DNA from: Nilaparvata lugens
Lineage: Eukaryota; Arthropoda; Insecta; Hemiptera; Delphacidae
NCBI RefSeq assembly: GCF_014356525.2
Contig: NC_052514.1
Coordinates: forward strand, 375,018 to 439,017
Direction of reading: 5' to 3'
Length of the DNA stretch: 64,000 bases
How positions within the stretch are numbered: the first letter of the stretch is position 1; every line of letters starts with the position of its first letter. Shown here piece by piece: positions 21,218-31,729 of this stretch. The translations under genes were made by a program, and so were the position numbers. The notes beneath the pieces are model-generated. The model did not search any database and had not been told where the DNA came from. It was given only the letters and a program-made list of their open reading frames with translations.

Positions 21218-21625
21218 TAATATCGGGGCACCGAGCTTCGCTCGTTATTTTTATTTATTGATAAACAGAACACAATTCTCTAAAATGATCGTGTTTATAT
21301 TTTACAGCTGGCTAAACGTCAGCTTATGAATTTCGGGGATGCGATATTATGATTTTCCACAGAATCACTCGCTCACTTTTTACTATCCACAGACAAAGAA
21401 AGTCTCAGCTGTTTCAGCCAAGGATGAATTATCCTTTTAATGTAGCTCAGCGAGTTTTCCCAAGGATGAGACCTAGTGCAATTGGATTTTTATATCATAA
21501 ACCTACTATGTTCCAAATTTCGTGAAAATCGTTAGAGCCGTTTTCGAGATCCGTTGAACATAAATAACCAGATATAAGATATAAACAGATATACAGAAAT
21601 TGCTCGCTTAATATGATAGGATTCT
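21218..21625 (-). repeat. Repeat with GGGGCACCGAGCTTCGCTCG end
   Basis: Reverse-oriented shorter copy of the repeats at 44410-45115 and 46020-46730. It shares the GCTTCGCTCG terminus, the CGAGATCCGTTG segment and the AGCGAGCAATT end. No protein. Confidence 0.6.
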
Positions 21626-21664
21626 ATCTATTATATTAGCAAGTTAACCACATGACATTTTTAA

Positions 21665-22133
21665 CCTTCCGGCAGTCGCGCTGTTGTAAAAAGTACAACA
21701 GTGTCAGTTTTTTTCTGCACAAAACTATTGAATGGGGTGGTGTTAGTGAATGTGTCACCTACGCAAAACTTCCCCCTCATCACTCCACTGAGTTGCAGTA
21801 TCAACCAAGCAATGGTTCAGTCTTTAGGTGCCATTTAGCCGCGACAGTGCATAAGTCGCACTGTGCATAAGATAGGGAAAGACTGTATACGGGGACTGTA
21901 AACGAACCAATTGAATTGATTGCTCTGCTTGATGTACCTTATTGGGCTATGAAATGGTAATCATCCAAATGTTCATAGGCGTAAAATAACCCAAGAGGAT
22001 GGGAAAAGTAATTATACAATTAATTAAGATCTTTTGACACTAAACAGAGTACATACACTTGAAAAATTAGCTGTTGTACAAAATACAACACGCGACTTCT
22101 CGTGTGATTGAGTAGGGCGCGACTACCGGAAGG
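21665..22133. mobile_element. piggyBac-like MITE with TTAA target duplication
   Basis: TTAA at 21661-21664 and 22134-22137 flanks inverted ends CCTTCCGGCAGTCGCGC and GCGCGACTACCGGAAGG. Subterminal inverted boxes TGTTGTAAAAAGTACAACA and TGTTGTACAAAATACAACA lie inside each end. TTAA duplication with CC..GG ends is the piggyBac signature. At 469 bp with no transposase, it is non-autonomous. The 72-codon frame inside (21652-21870) is not considered a gene. Confidence 0.75.
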
Positions 22134-22442
22134 TTAAGCTATACTAACATCCTCTCTAAGGATTAAAAGCTATAAGTATTTTGCATGAATTATTGCGTTT
22201 ATTGTTTATATTTTCAAAGACTAATGCATCTGTGATAATAAATTAAGTTAATAATATTTGTTATTGAAATAATATGACTTATCTGAAACTTAATATGACT
22301 TAGCCTATTGTACTTCTGTATAGTATTTCTTTGACTGAAATAAATAATTGAATTAAATGTTCCTCCAATCACACAACCTGCGAACAACTAGACTTCCTAT
22401 ATTTTCTGTCTCTAATTGATCGTCATTGTTTTGTTTGTCTAG

Positions 22443-22555
22443 GCAATGGCGTAAGGGATATTACTGCCAAATCTGTTTGAGATGCTACACGAAAAAGCCC
22501 GAGGAGGAGCAGAATCTAATCAAATGCACAGCCTGTGATCGATGGATGCATAGTG
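22443..22555 (+). CDS. e(y)3: SAYP/PHF10-like PHD protein, Cys-rich exon
   Basis: Acceptor TTGTCTAG, donor GTG|GTGAGT. It encodes Gln-Trp-Arg-Lys-Gly-Tyr-Tyr-Cys-Gln-Ile-Cys, then Cys-x2-Cys-Asp-Arg-Trp-Met-His: the first two Cys pairs and the His of a further PHD-like finger. Phase 1 at its end joins exactly to 26760. Confidence 0.85.
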
Positions 22556-22890
22556 GTGAGTGCTGTTCTTTATTTATTATTTATTGATTCATACAATAAG
22601 CACATCATTAAAATGATAGGGAGAGAAAAGATGAGGTAGCCTTGTGCTATTCCTCTCCCATTTTTTTTAATGTTCTATTTTTCCCCTATTCTATTTTCTA
22701 TACTCACTTCTCAATATATATTAATACTAGTTTGAATATTCTAAACTCTAAGTATTGGTAGCATTCAGTATCTGAATACCAACCCTATTTAAAATTGAAT
22801 GTCTCAATAAAAACTATAGTAAAGAAGACGCCTCTGCAATTTGAATATTATTTTCGTGAATAAATAATCATCTCTTATCTATAACTATTG

Positions 22891-23379
22891 TATTTTCGCC
22901 ACACTGCACAGAAAGCAGCTGTTTTCCAGTCCCTACGTAGATTTGAAAGACATTGTTTGCAGACGACTCTCGTCCGACGTCAGAACAGGTTTCTTTCCGG
23001 CCTAAGCCGGAAAGAGTACCCTTTCCAGCCGCTAACATGAACTAAGAAAGGTGATCAAAAAACAGCTGATCAAAAAACTTTTCATTATTTGTGTTCATTA
23101 TTCAATAATTAAAACATTTATAATAATATCATCTTATTGTCATTTGAAAGAATAAAAAAGTATAAACTCAACCTCCCACATAATTGAACATAATCTTTTA
23201 GGTTATTTAGACAAATCAGAATAAAAAATAAAAATACTTGGACAATTTCCTGATATTCAGATTACCTCAGATTTGCTAGAGCTATCAACTTCCACTTCTG
23301 CTTTCGGAAGTGCTTAGTAAACAACTATTCTCATATATATATATATATATATATTGTTTATTTTTGTGTGTGGCGAAAA
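22891..23379. mobile_element. MITE with TTTCGCCACAC ends and internal (AT)n
   Basis: TTTCGCCACAC at 22891 and GTGTGGCGAAA at 23368-23379 form the ends. Internal CCGGCCTAAGCCGGAAAG palindromes and an (AT)n run at 23334-23354 are present. Similar CCGG-rich text continues to 23480. No coding frame. Confidence 0.5.
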
Positions 23380-23584
23380 ATAGCGTTCGCACCACGGGCA
23401 AAAATGTTTTTCCGGCTCTCAATCTTTCCTATGGTTGAAAACCGATTTCGAACCGGAAAAATCTCATTTTCTGCTCTAGGTGCGAAATATACTATAAAAC
23501 TGATGCCAAAGTTGTCCCCATAGAAAGTAAAGAATTGTTGGACAAAGATGAAATGCTATTTTAATTCAACAGTATAAAATTGTG

Positions 23585-24112
23585 GTGTATTATAGATAAA
23601 AAATAGCATAACAAGATGTCCCATGGTAAGGGTCGTTTATGTTTCACATTTTGTTAATGACGCCGGCTTTGCAGGACCCGGCTCTCATCTCTCTGTCTCC
23701 CTCTATTATTTGTTACCATCTCTATTCCTCCTTCATACCACTCATGAGCATGTGTGAATTTCATAACAGTATAATGGCATGTACAAGGAAATGTACAGTA
23801 GTTCTATTTTCTCCAGTATTTAAACCTGTATTAAGGCCATTTCACACCGCCGTAGCGTAGCTTGAAATAGGTCTTTTGAAAGACGTATTACCTAATGTTA
23901 ATAAATCTACCGGTGTATCATAACCGGTTTGGAATTGACAGATTGGTACGTTTTACAAAAGACCCATTTCAAGCTACAGCTGTGTGAAATAGTCTTAACA
24001 CGGGTCTAAATACTGGAGGAATTAGTACTAGAGATAGTAATAGGGAAGTATTACTATTACTACTACTATTTCCTAGTAGTAGTACTAGGAAATAGTAATA
24101 GAACTACTGTAC
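23585..24112. repeat. Nested palindromic MITEs
   Basis: 23587-23645 is one end of the ATCCCATGGTATAGGG family (full copy 43620-43901). 23794-24110 is a palindrome with GTACAGTAGTTCTATT ends. Inside it, 23835-24000 is another with ends AAGGCCATTTCACAC / GTGTGAAATAGTCTT. A TACTACTA-type run lies at 24040-24100. Confidence 0.55.
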
Positions 24113-24179
24113 ACCTCCCTCCAGTGTGCCATCATACCTTTCGGTTGAAAGCTGCTAATGAAAAGGATATCCTTGAATA

Positions 24180-25515
24180 CAGGGTGATTCTTAATTATGG
24201 TAAAATAATTTAATACGTGATAGTAGAGGTAAAAATAAGAAAAAAGTTTCTATCAACATATATCCATAAACGCTTTATTAGCGAGCTATACAGGGTGAAA
24301 GATTTCGCCCGGAATTCAGTTCCTCTGGTGAAATACACCGATACTGAATTGTTTGGGGACTAGTTTTTGATAAACTTATGCAGGATTAATATGGAAAAAT
24401 ATCTGAAAAATTGAATAAAACAAAAAAATAATTTCTTGCAATAAAAATTGTAGAGAATTTAATTCTGAAAAGAATTATGTAAGTTGTGTAAACTAAAGTT
24501 AAATAAAAGTTGAATAAAATGTATTAACCAGTTATTTGTAACCATTTCACTTTGCTTTTGTGAGAATCATGCATGATAGAGCTCCAGCACGCTTCAGTGT
24601 TGCTGTTTGTGAACACTTGAATCACAGCTTTCCAAATCAATGGATAGGCCGAGGTGGGCCAGTACCATGGCCAGCTAGGTCACCAGACTTAAATCCTTTG
24701 GATTTTTATCTTTGGGGACACTTGAAAACCTTAGTATACAATACTCCGATTGATACCATTGAAGAACTCCGATTAAGGATTTTGAACGGAATAGAAATTA
24801 TAAAGCAGACTCCTGGAATATTTTAACGGGTCCGACAATCGATGAGAAGACGTCTGAACATATGCATTCAGAACAAAGGAGGTCACTTTGAATATCATCT
24901 TCAGTCTTTTGGTATAAGTTTAATGTCATTTAGATATGCTACTTTCATATAAAAATAAACTTTTCATAAAAAAACGAATATTTTATTTGCAATCAGCTAC
25001 AACCTATGAGTTCTCTCCTCATAAAACAGCAAATTTTCATGGTGTAATGTACTACATAAGAATAAATTTTATTCAACTTTTATTTAAATTTAGTTTACAC
25101 AACTTACATAATTCTTTTCAGAATTAAATTCTCTACAATTTTTATTGCGAAAAATGATTTGTTTACTGATCATTAAAGAAAGTTATTGGGCATCAAACGT
25201 AGAAGTCTGTGTTGTTTTTCCACTTAGATTTTTTACATATTTCAACTTTTTTCTCAAAAACTACTCACACTACAGCTTCCAGACTAGTTTTATTCAATTT
25301 TTCAGATTTTTTTCCATATTAATCCTGCATAAGTTTATCAAAAACTAGTCCCCAAACAATTCAGTATCGGTGTATTTCACCAGAGGAACTGAATTCCGGG
25401 CTAAATCTTTCACTCTGTATAGCGTTTATAGATATATGTTTACGATAACTTTTTTCTTATTTTTACCTCTACTATCACGTATTAAATTATTTTACCATAA
25501 TTAAGAATCACCCTG
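24180..25515 (+). mobile_element. Mariner-like element, long terminal repeats, internal deletion
   Basis: TA at 24178-24179 and 25516-25517 flanks CAGGGTGATTCTTAATTATG and its complement. The inverted repeats are long, about 350 bp on the left and up to 450 bp on the right. The centre keeps only the transposase C-terminal half (see 24560-24826), so the element is not autonomous. Confidence 0.75.
24560..24826 (+). pseudogene. Mariner-like transposase, C-terminal half
   Basis: Residues read His-Asp-Arg-Ala-Pro-Ala-Arg-Phe-Ser, Trp-Ile-Gly-Arg-Gly-Gly-Pro, then Trp-Pro-Ala-Arg-Ser-Pro-Asp-Leu-Asn-Pro-Leu-Asp-Phe. These are the second and third catalytic blocks of the DDE/D domain of insect mariner-like transposases with a DUF4817 N-terminus. 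The catalytic Asp in SPDLNPLD is present. The N-terminal DNA-binding part and the first catalytic Asp are missing. The remainder of the C-terminus breaks off after 88 codons at a TAA. It cannot make active enzyme. Confidence 0.7.
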
Positions 25516-25517
25516 TA

Positions 25518-25845
25518 TATTTTATGGATATATTTCACTCTAAGCGTCGACTATCAATATTTTATATTTGATAGTGTAATAATGTTTACCGAAATGCAGA
25601 ATTTTTTATGCAGTAGTAATAATAAGGGCCTTCAAATTAAACCAAAGCCTCACCAGAGTATCACTCATCAAATCTTTGATGAACGTTGTTGGAAGATCTC
25701 TTATAAAATATATGTGAGGCCATAGTTTGCGAAATGCATATATGAAATGGATATTGTATTTTGTATCCTTTATAATAATGAATTATTATTGTTTTCCTTT
25801 TCTATTTGTATCATATTCTACTATATTATTGTTGTCATTTTCTAT
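25518..25845. other. Intron, no feature recognised
   Basis: AT-rich sequence between the mariner-like element and the minisatellite, with no supported frame. The last 50 bases already resemble degenerate minisatellite units (ATTGTTGTCATTTTCTATTC). Confidence 0.4.
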
Positions 25846-26757
25846 TCTACAATAAACGAATGATTGTTGTCATTGTATATTCTACAATAAACGAATGATT
25901 GTTGTCATTGTATATTCCACAATAAACGAATGATTGTTGTCATTTTCTATTCTACAATAAACGAATGATTGTTGTCATTTTCTATTCTACAATAAACGAA
26001 TGATTGTTGTCATTGTATATTCTACAATAAACGAATGATTGTTGACATTTTCTATTCTACAATAAACGAATGATTGTTGTCATTTTCTATTCTACAATAA
26101 ACGAATGATTGTTGTCATTGTATATTCTACAATAAACGAATGATTGTTATCATTGTATATTCTACAATAAACGAATGATTGTTGTCATTTTCTATTCTAC
26201 AATAAACGAATGATTGTTGTCATTTTTTATTCTACAATAAACGAATGATTGTTGTCATTGTATATTCTACAATAAACGAATGATTGTTGTCATTTTATAT
26301 TCTACAATAAACGAATGATTGTTGTCATTTTCTATTCTACAATAAACGAATGATTGTTGTCATTGTATATTCTACAATAAACGAATGATTGTTGACATTT
26401 TCTATTCTACAATAAACGAATGATTGTTGTCATTGTATATTCCACAATAAACGAATGATTGTTATCATTGTATATTCTACAATAAACGAATGATTGTTGT
26501 CATTTTCTATTCTACAATAAACGAATGATTGTTGTCATTTTTTATTCTACAATAAACGAATGATTGTTGTCATTTTCTATTCTACAATAAACGAATGATC
26601 GTTGTCATTTTCTATTCTACAATAAACGAATGATTGTTGTCATTTTCTATTCTACAATAAACGAATGATTGTTGTCATTTTCTATTCTACAATAAACGAA
26701 TGATTGTTGTCATTTTCTATTCTACTATTAATGAATCATTGTTGTCATTTTCTATCT
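25846..26757 (+). repeat. 35-bp minisatellite, about 25 units, each with AATAAA
   Basis: The unit is AATAAACGAATGATTGTTG followed by TCATTTTCTATTCTAC. Variants alternate between TTTTCTATTC and TTGTATATTC. Each unit contains a perfect polyadenylation hexamer followed by a T/GT-rich stretch. The array runs without a break into the splice acceptor of the last exon of the PHD gene at 26758-26759; the last unit's TCTATTCTAC is TCTATCTAG there. Confidence 0.9.
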
Positions 26758-26759
26758 AG

Positions 26760-26881
26760 AATGCTGCAAAAGTGCCGGAGGTGGAATAATAATGGGGAAT
26801 TCAGTTCTCTGCGAACTCTGCCAGGAGAGAGCCATGCCAAAGAGTGTTCAGAAAAATCGCGAACGCCTTGGATCTTATTAA
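26760..26881 (+). CDS. e(y)3: SAYP/PHF10-like PHD protein, last exon
   Basis: Completes the Glu codon begun at 22555 and encodes Cys-Cys-Lys...Leu-Cys-Glu-Leu-Cys, the closing Cys pairs of the last PHD-like finger. A short basic tail (Lys-Ser-Val-Gln-Lys-Asn-Arg-Glu-Arg) follows and ends at TAA 26879-26881. The exact codon completion across the 4.2-kb intron supports the assignment. A separate ATG-started frame from 26704 overlaps in another phase and is a shadow. Confidence 0.85.
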
Positions 26882-27340
26882 ACCTAACCTATTCGGTATT
26901 TACTGTCTATAATAGACAAACAATAAATAATATCTTGATAATCATTATAGATATTACATAGTACCTTTTTAAAAATGTTTTTAAATGTACACAGCAAAAA
27001 GAACACTTGAAAATGGCTCAAACGAGCTGAAACTAGTTTCATAAAATAGTTTCCAAAAAAGGGTACTGTGTTATTTCTATATCAATCAACAGTTATTCAA
27101 GTAGAACCTTTGAAATATTTTATTAGATAATATATCTAGTATCTAGTCGAAAGTGAATGAAATTATACATTTAAAATGTTATACATCCCGTCATACTATA
27201 GTATCTTGAAAACACTGATATTAACTATCAATATTACTATATAGCATTGTGAAAACATTAATATTAACTATCAATATTACTATTTAATATCATGTAATTT
27301 AAATCATACTGCAGTATTATTTATTTATTTATACATTGAT
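26882..27340 (+). other. 3' flank of the PHD gene with Penelope-type remnant
   Basis: Likely 3' UTR. AATAAATAAT lies near 26923 (first candidate poly(A) site), followed by a short retroelement terminus at 26960-27070 (AAAAGGGTACTGTG end) that holds the hammerhead-like motif at 27001-27045. Confidence 0.45.
27001..27045 (+). ncRNA. Hammerhead-like motif, U3-A8 variant
   Basis: TTGAAAA (27007-27013; the standard core would be CTGANGA), a GGCTC/GAGCT stem with AAAC loop, GAAAC, then the palindrome ACTAGT and U17. Positions 3 and 8 are both changed in the way that keeps their base pair. Stem I does not pair well here, so this copy is probably inactive. Confidence 0.4.
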
Positions 27341-27440
27341 AGATGCAATATAATTCTCAACTATGAATGATTGGGAAAGGAACACCAGGCTTAAAGCCCT
27401 AAACTGTTCCTTTCTCAAATTTGGAAAAATAATAAATTAT
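27340..27440. repeat. LINE-type 3' tail with GGGAAAGGAAC...GTTCCTTTCTC hairpin
   Basis: An inverted pair of purine/pyrimidine blocks separated by a short GCTTAAAGC hairpin. The same structure (GGGAGAG ... CTCTCCC) occurs at 22618-22665, 50583-50628 and 51930-51970, the last next to a reverse transcriptase remnant. It therefore appears to be the 3' UTR of one LINE family. Confidence 0.45.
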
Positions 27441-27634
27441 GGTTTATATTACAGTATAAACATTAATAATAATCAATTACCAATGGCGGTACTAATTGAT
27501 AATATGATAATAATATTCAATTGCTAGTTTTATTAGAAAATTTATAATTATATAATAATTTCTCTGATTGCCAATGAATTGCAACCAGAGGAGTTTATTG
27601 ACAAAACATATAGGTACATAATTATTATATTATA

Positions 27635-28400
27635 CAGGGTTGTGCAGAGGAAACGCATGTTTTTCGAACAGCCAGTATTCGTCAACGGGAGAGGGTATTG
27701 TCCTGGAACGAATGTTGGCAGACGACCCATACTATGCCATTTTCAGTTGCAACATTTCAGTTGCTTTAAGCGTTGGAACGTACAACATCGTGTGTTCGCT
27801 GTTAAGCAGTTTTTTAGAAAAAATGAATCTGTAGTCACGGTGCAATGCTTTTTCGTCAATAGTTGAGGGTCGGGGTGCAATGCCCGATCGAAATACTGTA
27901 CTCCGATGTGTTGCAGCGTTTAGGAGTACTAGTTCTGTGATGAAAAAGAAACCACCTGGTCTTCCCCGTTCCCCGGAAAGTGTAGACCGAGTCAGAACGG
28001 CAGTTGTTACTAGTCCTAGACGATCGACTCGACGACACTGACTCGGTCTACATTTTCAGGAGTACGAACTGAACGGGAAAGACCAGGTGGTTTCTTTTTC
28101 ATCACAGAACTAGTACTCCTAAACGCTGCAACCCATCGGAGTACAGTATTTCGATCGGGCATTGCACCTCGACGCCCAACTCTAAAATATTGACGAAAAA
28201 GCGTTGCACTGTGACTACAGATTCATTTTTTCTAAAAAAACTGCTTAACAGCGAACACACGATGTTGTACGTTCCAACGCTTAAAGCAACTGAAAATGGC
28301 ATAGTATGGGTCGTCTGCCAACATTCGTTCCAGGGCAATACCCTCTCCCGTTGACGAGTACTGGCTGTTCGAAGAACATGCGTTTCCTCTGCACAACCCA
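27635..28400. mobile_element. Foldback of two mariner-like transposase N-termini
   Basis: Arms 27635-27990 (+) and 28040-28400 (-) are inverted copies. Each reads, in broken frames, a DUF4817-type DNA-binding start (Trp-Asn-Val-Gln-His-Arg-Val-Phe-Ala-Val and Glu-Ser-Val-Val-Thr-Val-Gln) followed by a Lys-Lys-Pro-Pro-Gly-Leu/Arg-Pro segment. The centre carries the Ser-Pro-Arg-Arg-Ser-Thr-Arg part. Together this is the N-terminal half of the protein whose C-terminal half is at 24560. No catalytic domain. Confidence 0.6.
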
Positions 28401-29632
28401 GTACATACAAAAGTTGCTAATACTAAACATAGTCCTAATTATGATAGCCCACTACAATAATATGTGTCAGGGTGATCATAATATTATTTTCTAAAACAAG
28501 TAAATATTTCAAATATACAATGAAAGCTCTATAAATGGAACTAAGGACTTCTGCTACCGGTAAATCCTTATTATACTGCTAATATAATATAAAACTTTCC
28601 AAAAACAGCTATTTCTAATAAATCTTCCATCATAAAAATAATTATTAGAACACAAATTATGAGAAATTCATGCTAAAAATTTAGCTACTAAAAAATCAAT
28701 ACAGAACTATACATTGATTAATGTAGCCATTGATTGGTTAGAATTTTTTTAAATTGCAGCTAGTATAAAATGAAATTGATATTATAACTGACCATATTCA
28801 GTACAGTATTATAAATTATTTTTTACTAAACATTATACGGTTAAGAACTGTATATTCTATACGATGAAATTGATATTATTACTGAAAATATATTCAATTA
28901 TAAATCTTCATTAAGTGAACATTATACGGTTCAGAACAGTATATACTTTATACTACTGTATCACAATCATAGGTTTCAAGCCTAGCAATATTGTATAGCT
29001 AAATTTGTTCTCTCTAGAAAAATTGAGGAAGATTCGATTACAATTTGAATTCATATTATAATAATTTAAATGCATAAGCAAATGACTTGGTATCATTATG
29101 AACTAAGTAATATCTGTAATCAAATAACTCTTTGGGAAATAGTTATTTTAAATTAAATGTGAATACCATCCAATGAATTGATATTCAATCCTAGATATTT
29201 AATTGTGTTTCTTGACATCACAAAAAGTACCTATAAGTGTAAATGTTTATTTTTATTAGTTACATTCCAAGAATGTATAGTAAATTCTACATTATTTTAT
29301 TGATTTTTATCATTAATTTATTCTTGTCTTAATTTTAATGTATTTATATAATCATAATATAATTGTTGTTGTTAATATTACTTTACTATTGTAGTTATGA
29401 GGTGGATACTATTCATTTAAAACTCATCAGAACTCACTTCTAATTTTTCTCGCTGAGGATGATGAAGCCTCCGTGAGCCCTAGACTTGTGCGAGAATTAT
29501 GGGAGCATTAAGATTAAATCTTATGCATTAAAAAATGGCAATTTCCCTTCAAGGGTATGTTGTTACTTTAAGACCTCTACAGTTTTAGTAGATATAATGA
29601 ATTTCGATAGGACAGGCCTACCTTAAGCTGTG
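28401..29632. other. Intergenic, AT-rich, little recognised
   Basis: Only short low-complexity frames. At 29450-29500 a TTCTCGC/GCGAGAA stem encloses GAGGATGATGAAGCCTCCG, which loosely recalls the hammerhead loop at 15030 but lacks the second core. Otherwise nothing. Confidence 0.35.
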
Positions 29633-30495
29633 TTTACACCAAAGTTATTAACAAAATGTTCTCCTTTAATGCAAATCCTTATTGACCGAGCGAAGTGAGG
29701 TTCAAGATTCAAGTTGGCGTTTGGCATTTCTCCTTATGTTTAAATGTTTATATGTTGCGCATTTACAGCGAAACGCGGTAATAGATTTTCATGAAATTTG
29801 ACAGGTATGTTCCTTTTTAAATTGCGCGTCGACGTATGTACGAGGTTTTTGGAAATTTTGCATTTCAAGGATAATATAAAAGGAAAAAAGAGCCTCCTTC
29901 ATACGCCAATATTACAGTAAAAATCAGACTATAGAATTCATCATAAATCAGCTGTCGAGTGGATTATAAATTGCATGCAATGCAATATCTCTATGTAAAT
30001 TGGTAAAAAATCAGCAGCTGTGTAGACTGTGTATTAATTGCATGCCTCATTGAATGCAATTTTTATGCACTATTAAATGAACTATTGATTGCGTGCAATA
30101 ACTCATGCAATTACTAACTAAAATAACATAGTATTGTTTCTCTGCTTTGAACTCGGGCTGTCCTGTTGCCAGTATGTCTTGAAAGAGATTAGTTTTTGAT
30201 GTTAGCATTTTTGATACACCAACCCCAACAGCCATTAGCTGTTTTCACACCGATATCTCGCCGACACGACATACAGACAGGATTTACTCTGATGGACAGT
30301 ATAAGAGGAGGCTGCGGTTTATAACTGCGCGAGGTCTACTGTTCACAGAACTACTAGTATATTCTATTAGATTGAACAGAACTTGACAAACACATATGTT
30401 CATCATGTGTATGATGTATCTATAGTCATGTCTATAAGTATCTATAAGGATTAAGTTATTAACATTTTGTTAATAACTTTGGTGTAAACGCAGCT
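29633..30495 (+). repeat. Family R copy inside split MITE
   Basis: 29633-29660 and 30355-30495 are the two ends of the TTTACACCAAAGTTATTAAC MITE (compare 1272-1461). Between them, 29685-30355 is a family R copy from GACCGAGCGAAGTGAGGT to CTGTTCACAGAACTACTAG. The 62-codon frame on the - strand at 30047-30235 is not supported. Confidence 0.6.
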
Positions 30496-30715
30496 AAAAA
30501 ATCTCATTTTCACTATTTCGCTGACAATTTGAAAATGTTGTTTCATTTACTCGTATATTTGATAAACTTCATGATATTATTTAGATCAGGTGTATTTCTA
30601 ATCACGAATCACTCATTCGAATCATTTATCAAATTAAAATTTATTTATTTACATAAATAATATGTATGTTTATGGGTAATACCATGGCTTACTTTAGATA
30701 AGTAGGTTGTGGTAA

Positions 30716-31276
30716 TACCATAGCGAAAAGATAGCATGAGGAGATATCCCATGGTATAGGTTTCTCACGTTTCAAATTTCAAGCAGATTTTTGGTCAACT
30801 CATGCTGATTACTGTCGACTACCAACTGTCTATTATTACTGTTTTGTTGGGGTGAGAGTGTAAGAACGGCACAGTATTGATTGATTGAATACTTTATTTA
30901 TGTAGACTACAATATATACTGGCTTATACACTTATACAATAGCTTACAATACAGCAAAGCTTTAGATGAATTTACATAAACTAAGAAAATTATTATTGAA
31001 CTGTACAATGATATGAAGAAAATCAATTTGGAATAACTAAACAAGATAATATTGTAATGCATCTACATAAATTGGCGGAGCTTTGGACATATCAATGTCC
31101 ATTCTTTGTAATAATATTAAAAATATCATTCCCAGTAACTGGGTTGAGAGACTACCAGCGTCACATACCTTCACCAAAAAGAACTACGTGGACTATCTGC
31201 TTGAGTTAATAACGAAATTTGCGACACAAACGCCCTATATCATGGTATATCTTCTTATGCTATGTTTCCTCTATGC
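30716..31276. mobile_element. MITE of the ATCCCATGGTATAGGG family with inserted LINE tail
   Basis: Left end near 30716 (ACCATAGCG...GATATCCCATGGTATAGG) and right end near 31276 match the full palindromic copy at 43620-43901. The middle (about 30875-31080) is a foreign TTGATTGATTGAATACTTTA-type LINE 3' tail in - orientation. The 79-codon frame 31083-31322 is made of MITE sequence and is not a gene. Confidence 0.55.
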
Positions 31277-31729
31277 CCTATATAATATGATATACCCTTA
31301 TACCGATTATGTGTACCCTTGATGTTTTTTATACTTTATAGGTGTATTAGTATTATTATAATTTAATATATATTATGTTTCAAACATACCTTATTTTACA
31401 GTGTTGAGTATCTATTTTAATAGTAGATTGATAAAACTATTTTATAGCCTATATGATTATATTATTTGGGTTACGGTATTTTTATCCTAATCATAAGTAT
31501 TTATCAACTAAGATGTATAGTTTATAAGTAGACAATAGAGCAATAAATAATACTTTATCCTAATAAACTAAATGAATAGATTAGTAATGATGTTGGTTTC
31601 CATAACAAAACACTTGTTATTAACCCTGTTAAAAATTGCCTTGTATGCAACAAAGATCAGTATTATTGCATTTAGATGTTTAAAATATTTCAATTTAATG
31701 CAACACATTACCTTGAATTTTGTTATTTG
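31277..31729. other. Intergenic, no feature recognised
   Basis: AT-rich, no coding frame or repeat identified. Confidence 0.4.

Noticed and set aside
21652..21870. 72-codon frame at the left end of the piggyBac-like MITE
   Set aside because: It begins outside and runs through the terminal repeat; no transposase motif and no Cys-rich zinc finger typical of piggyBac C-termini.
25846..26757. CRISPR-like array
   Set aside because: Regular 35-bp spacing comes from a head-to-tail minisatellite without unique spacers, in a eukaryotic intron.
29450..29500. GAGGATGATGAAGCCTCC stem-loop similar to the hammerhead loop
   Set aside because: The TTCTCGC/GCGAGAA stem is real, but the GAAA core and a cleavage triplet are missing, so I do not call a ribozyme.
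31083..31322. 79-codon frame with hydrophobic C-terminus as a small membrane protein
   Set aside because: It lies in the end of a palindromic MITE whose other copies (43620-43901) do not keep the frame.
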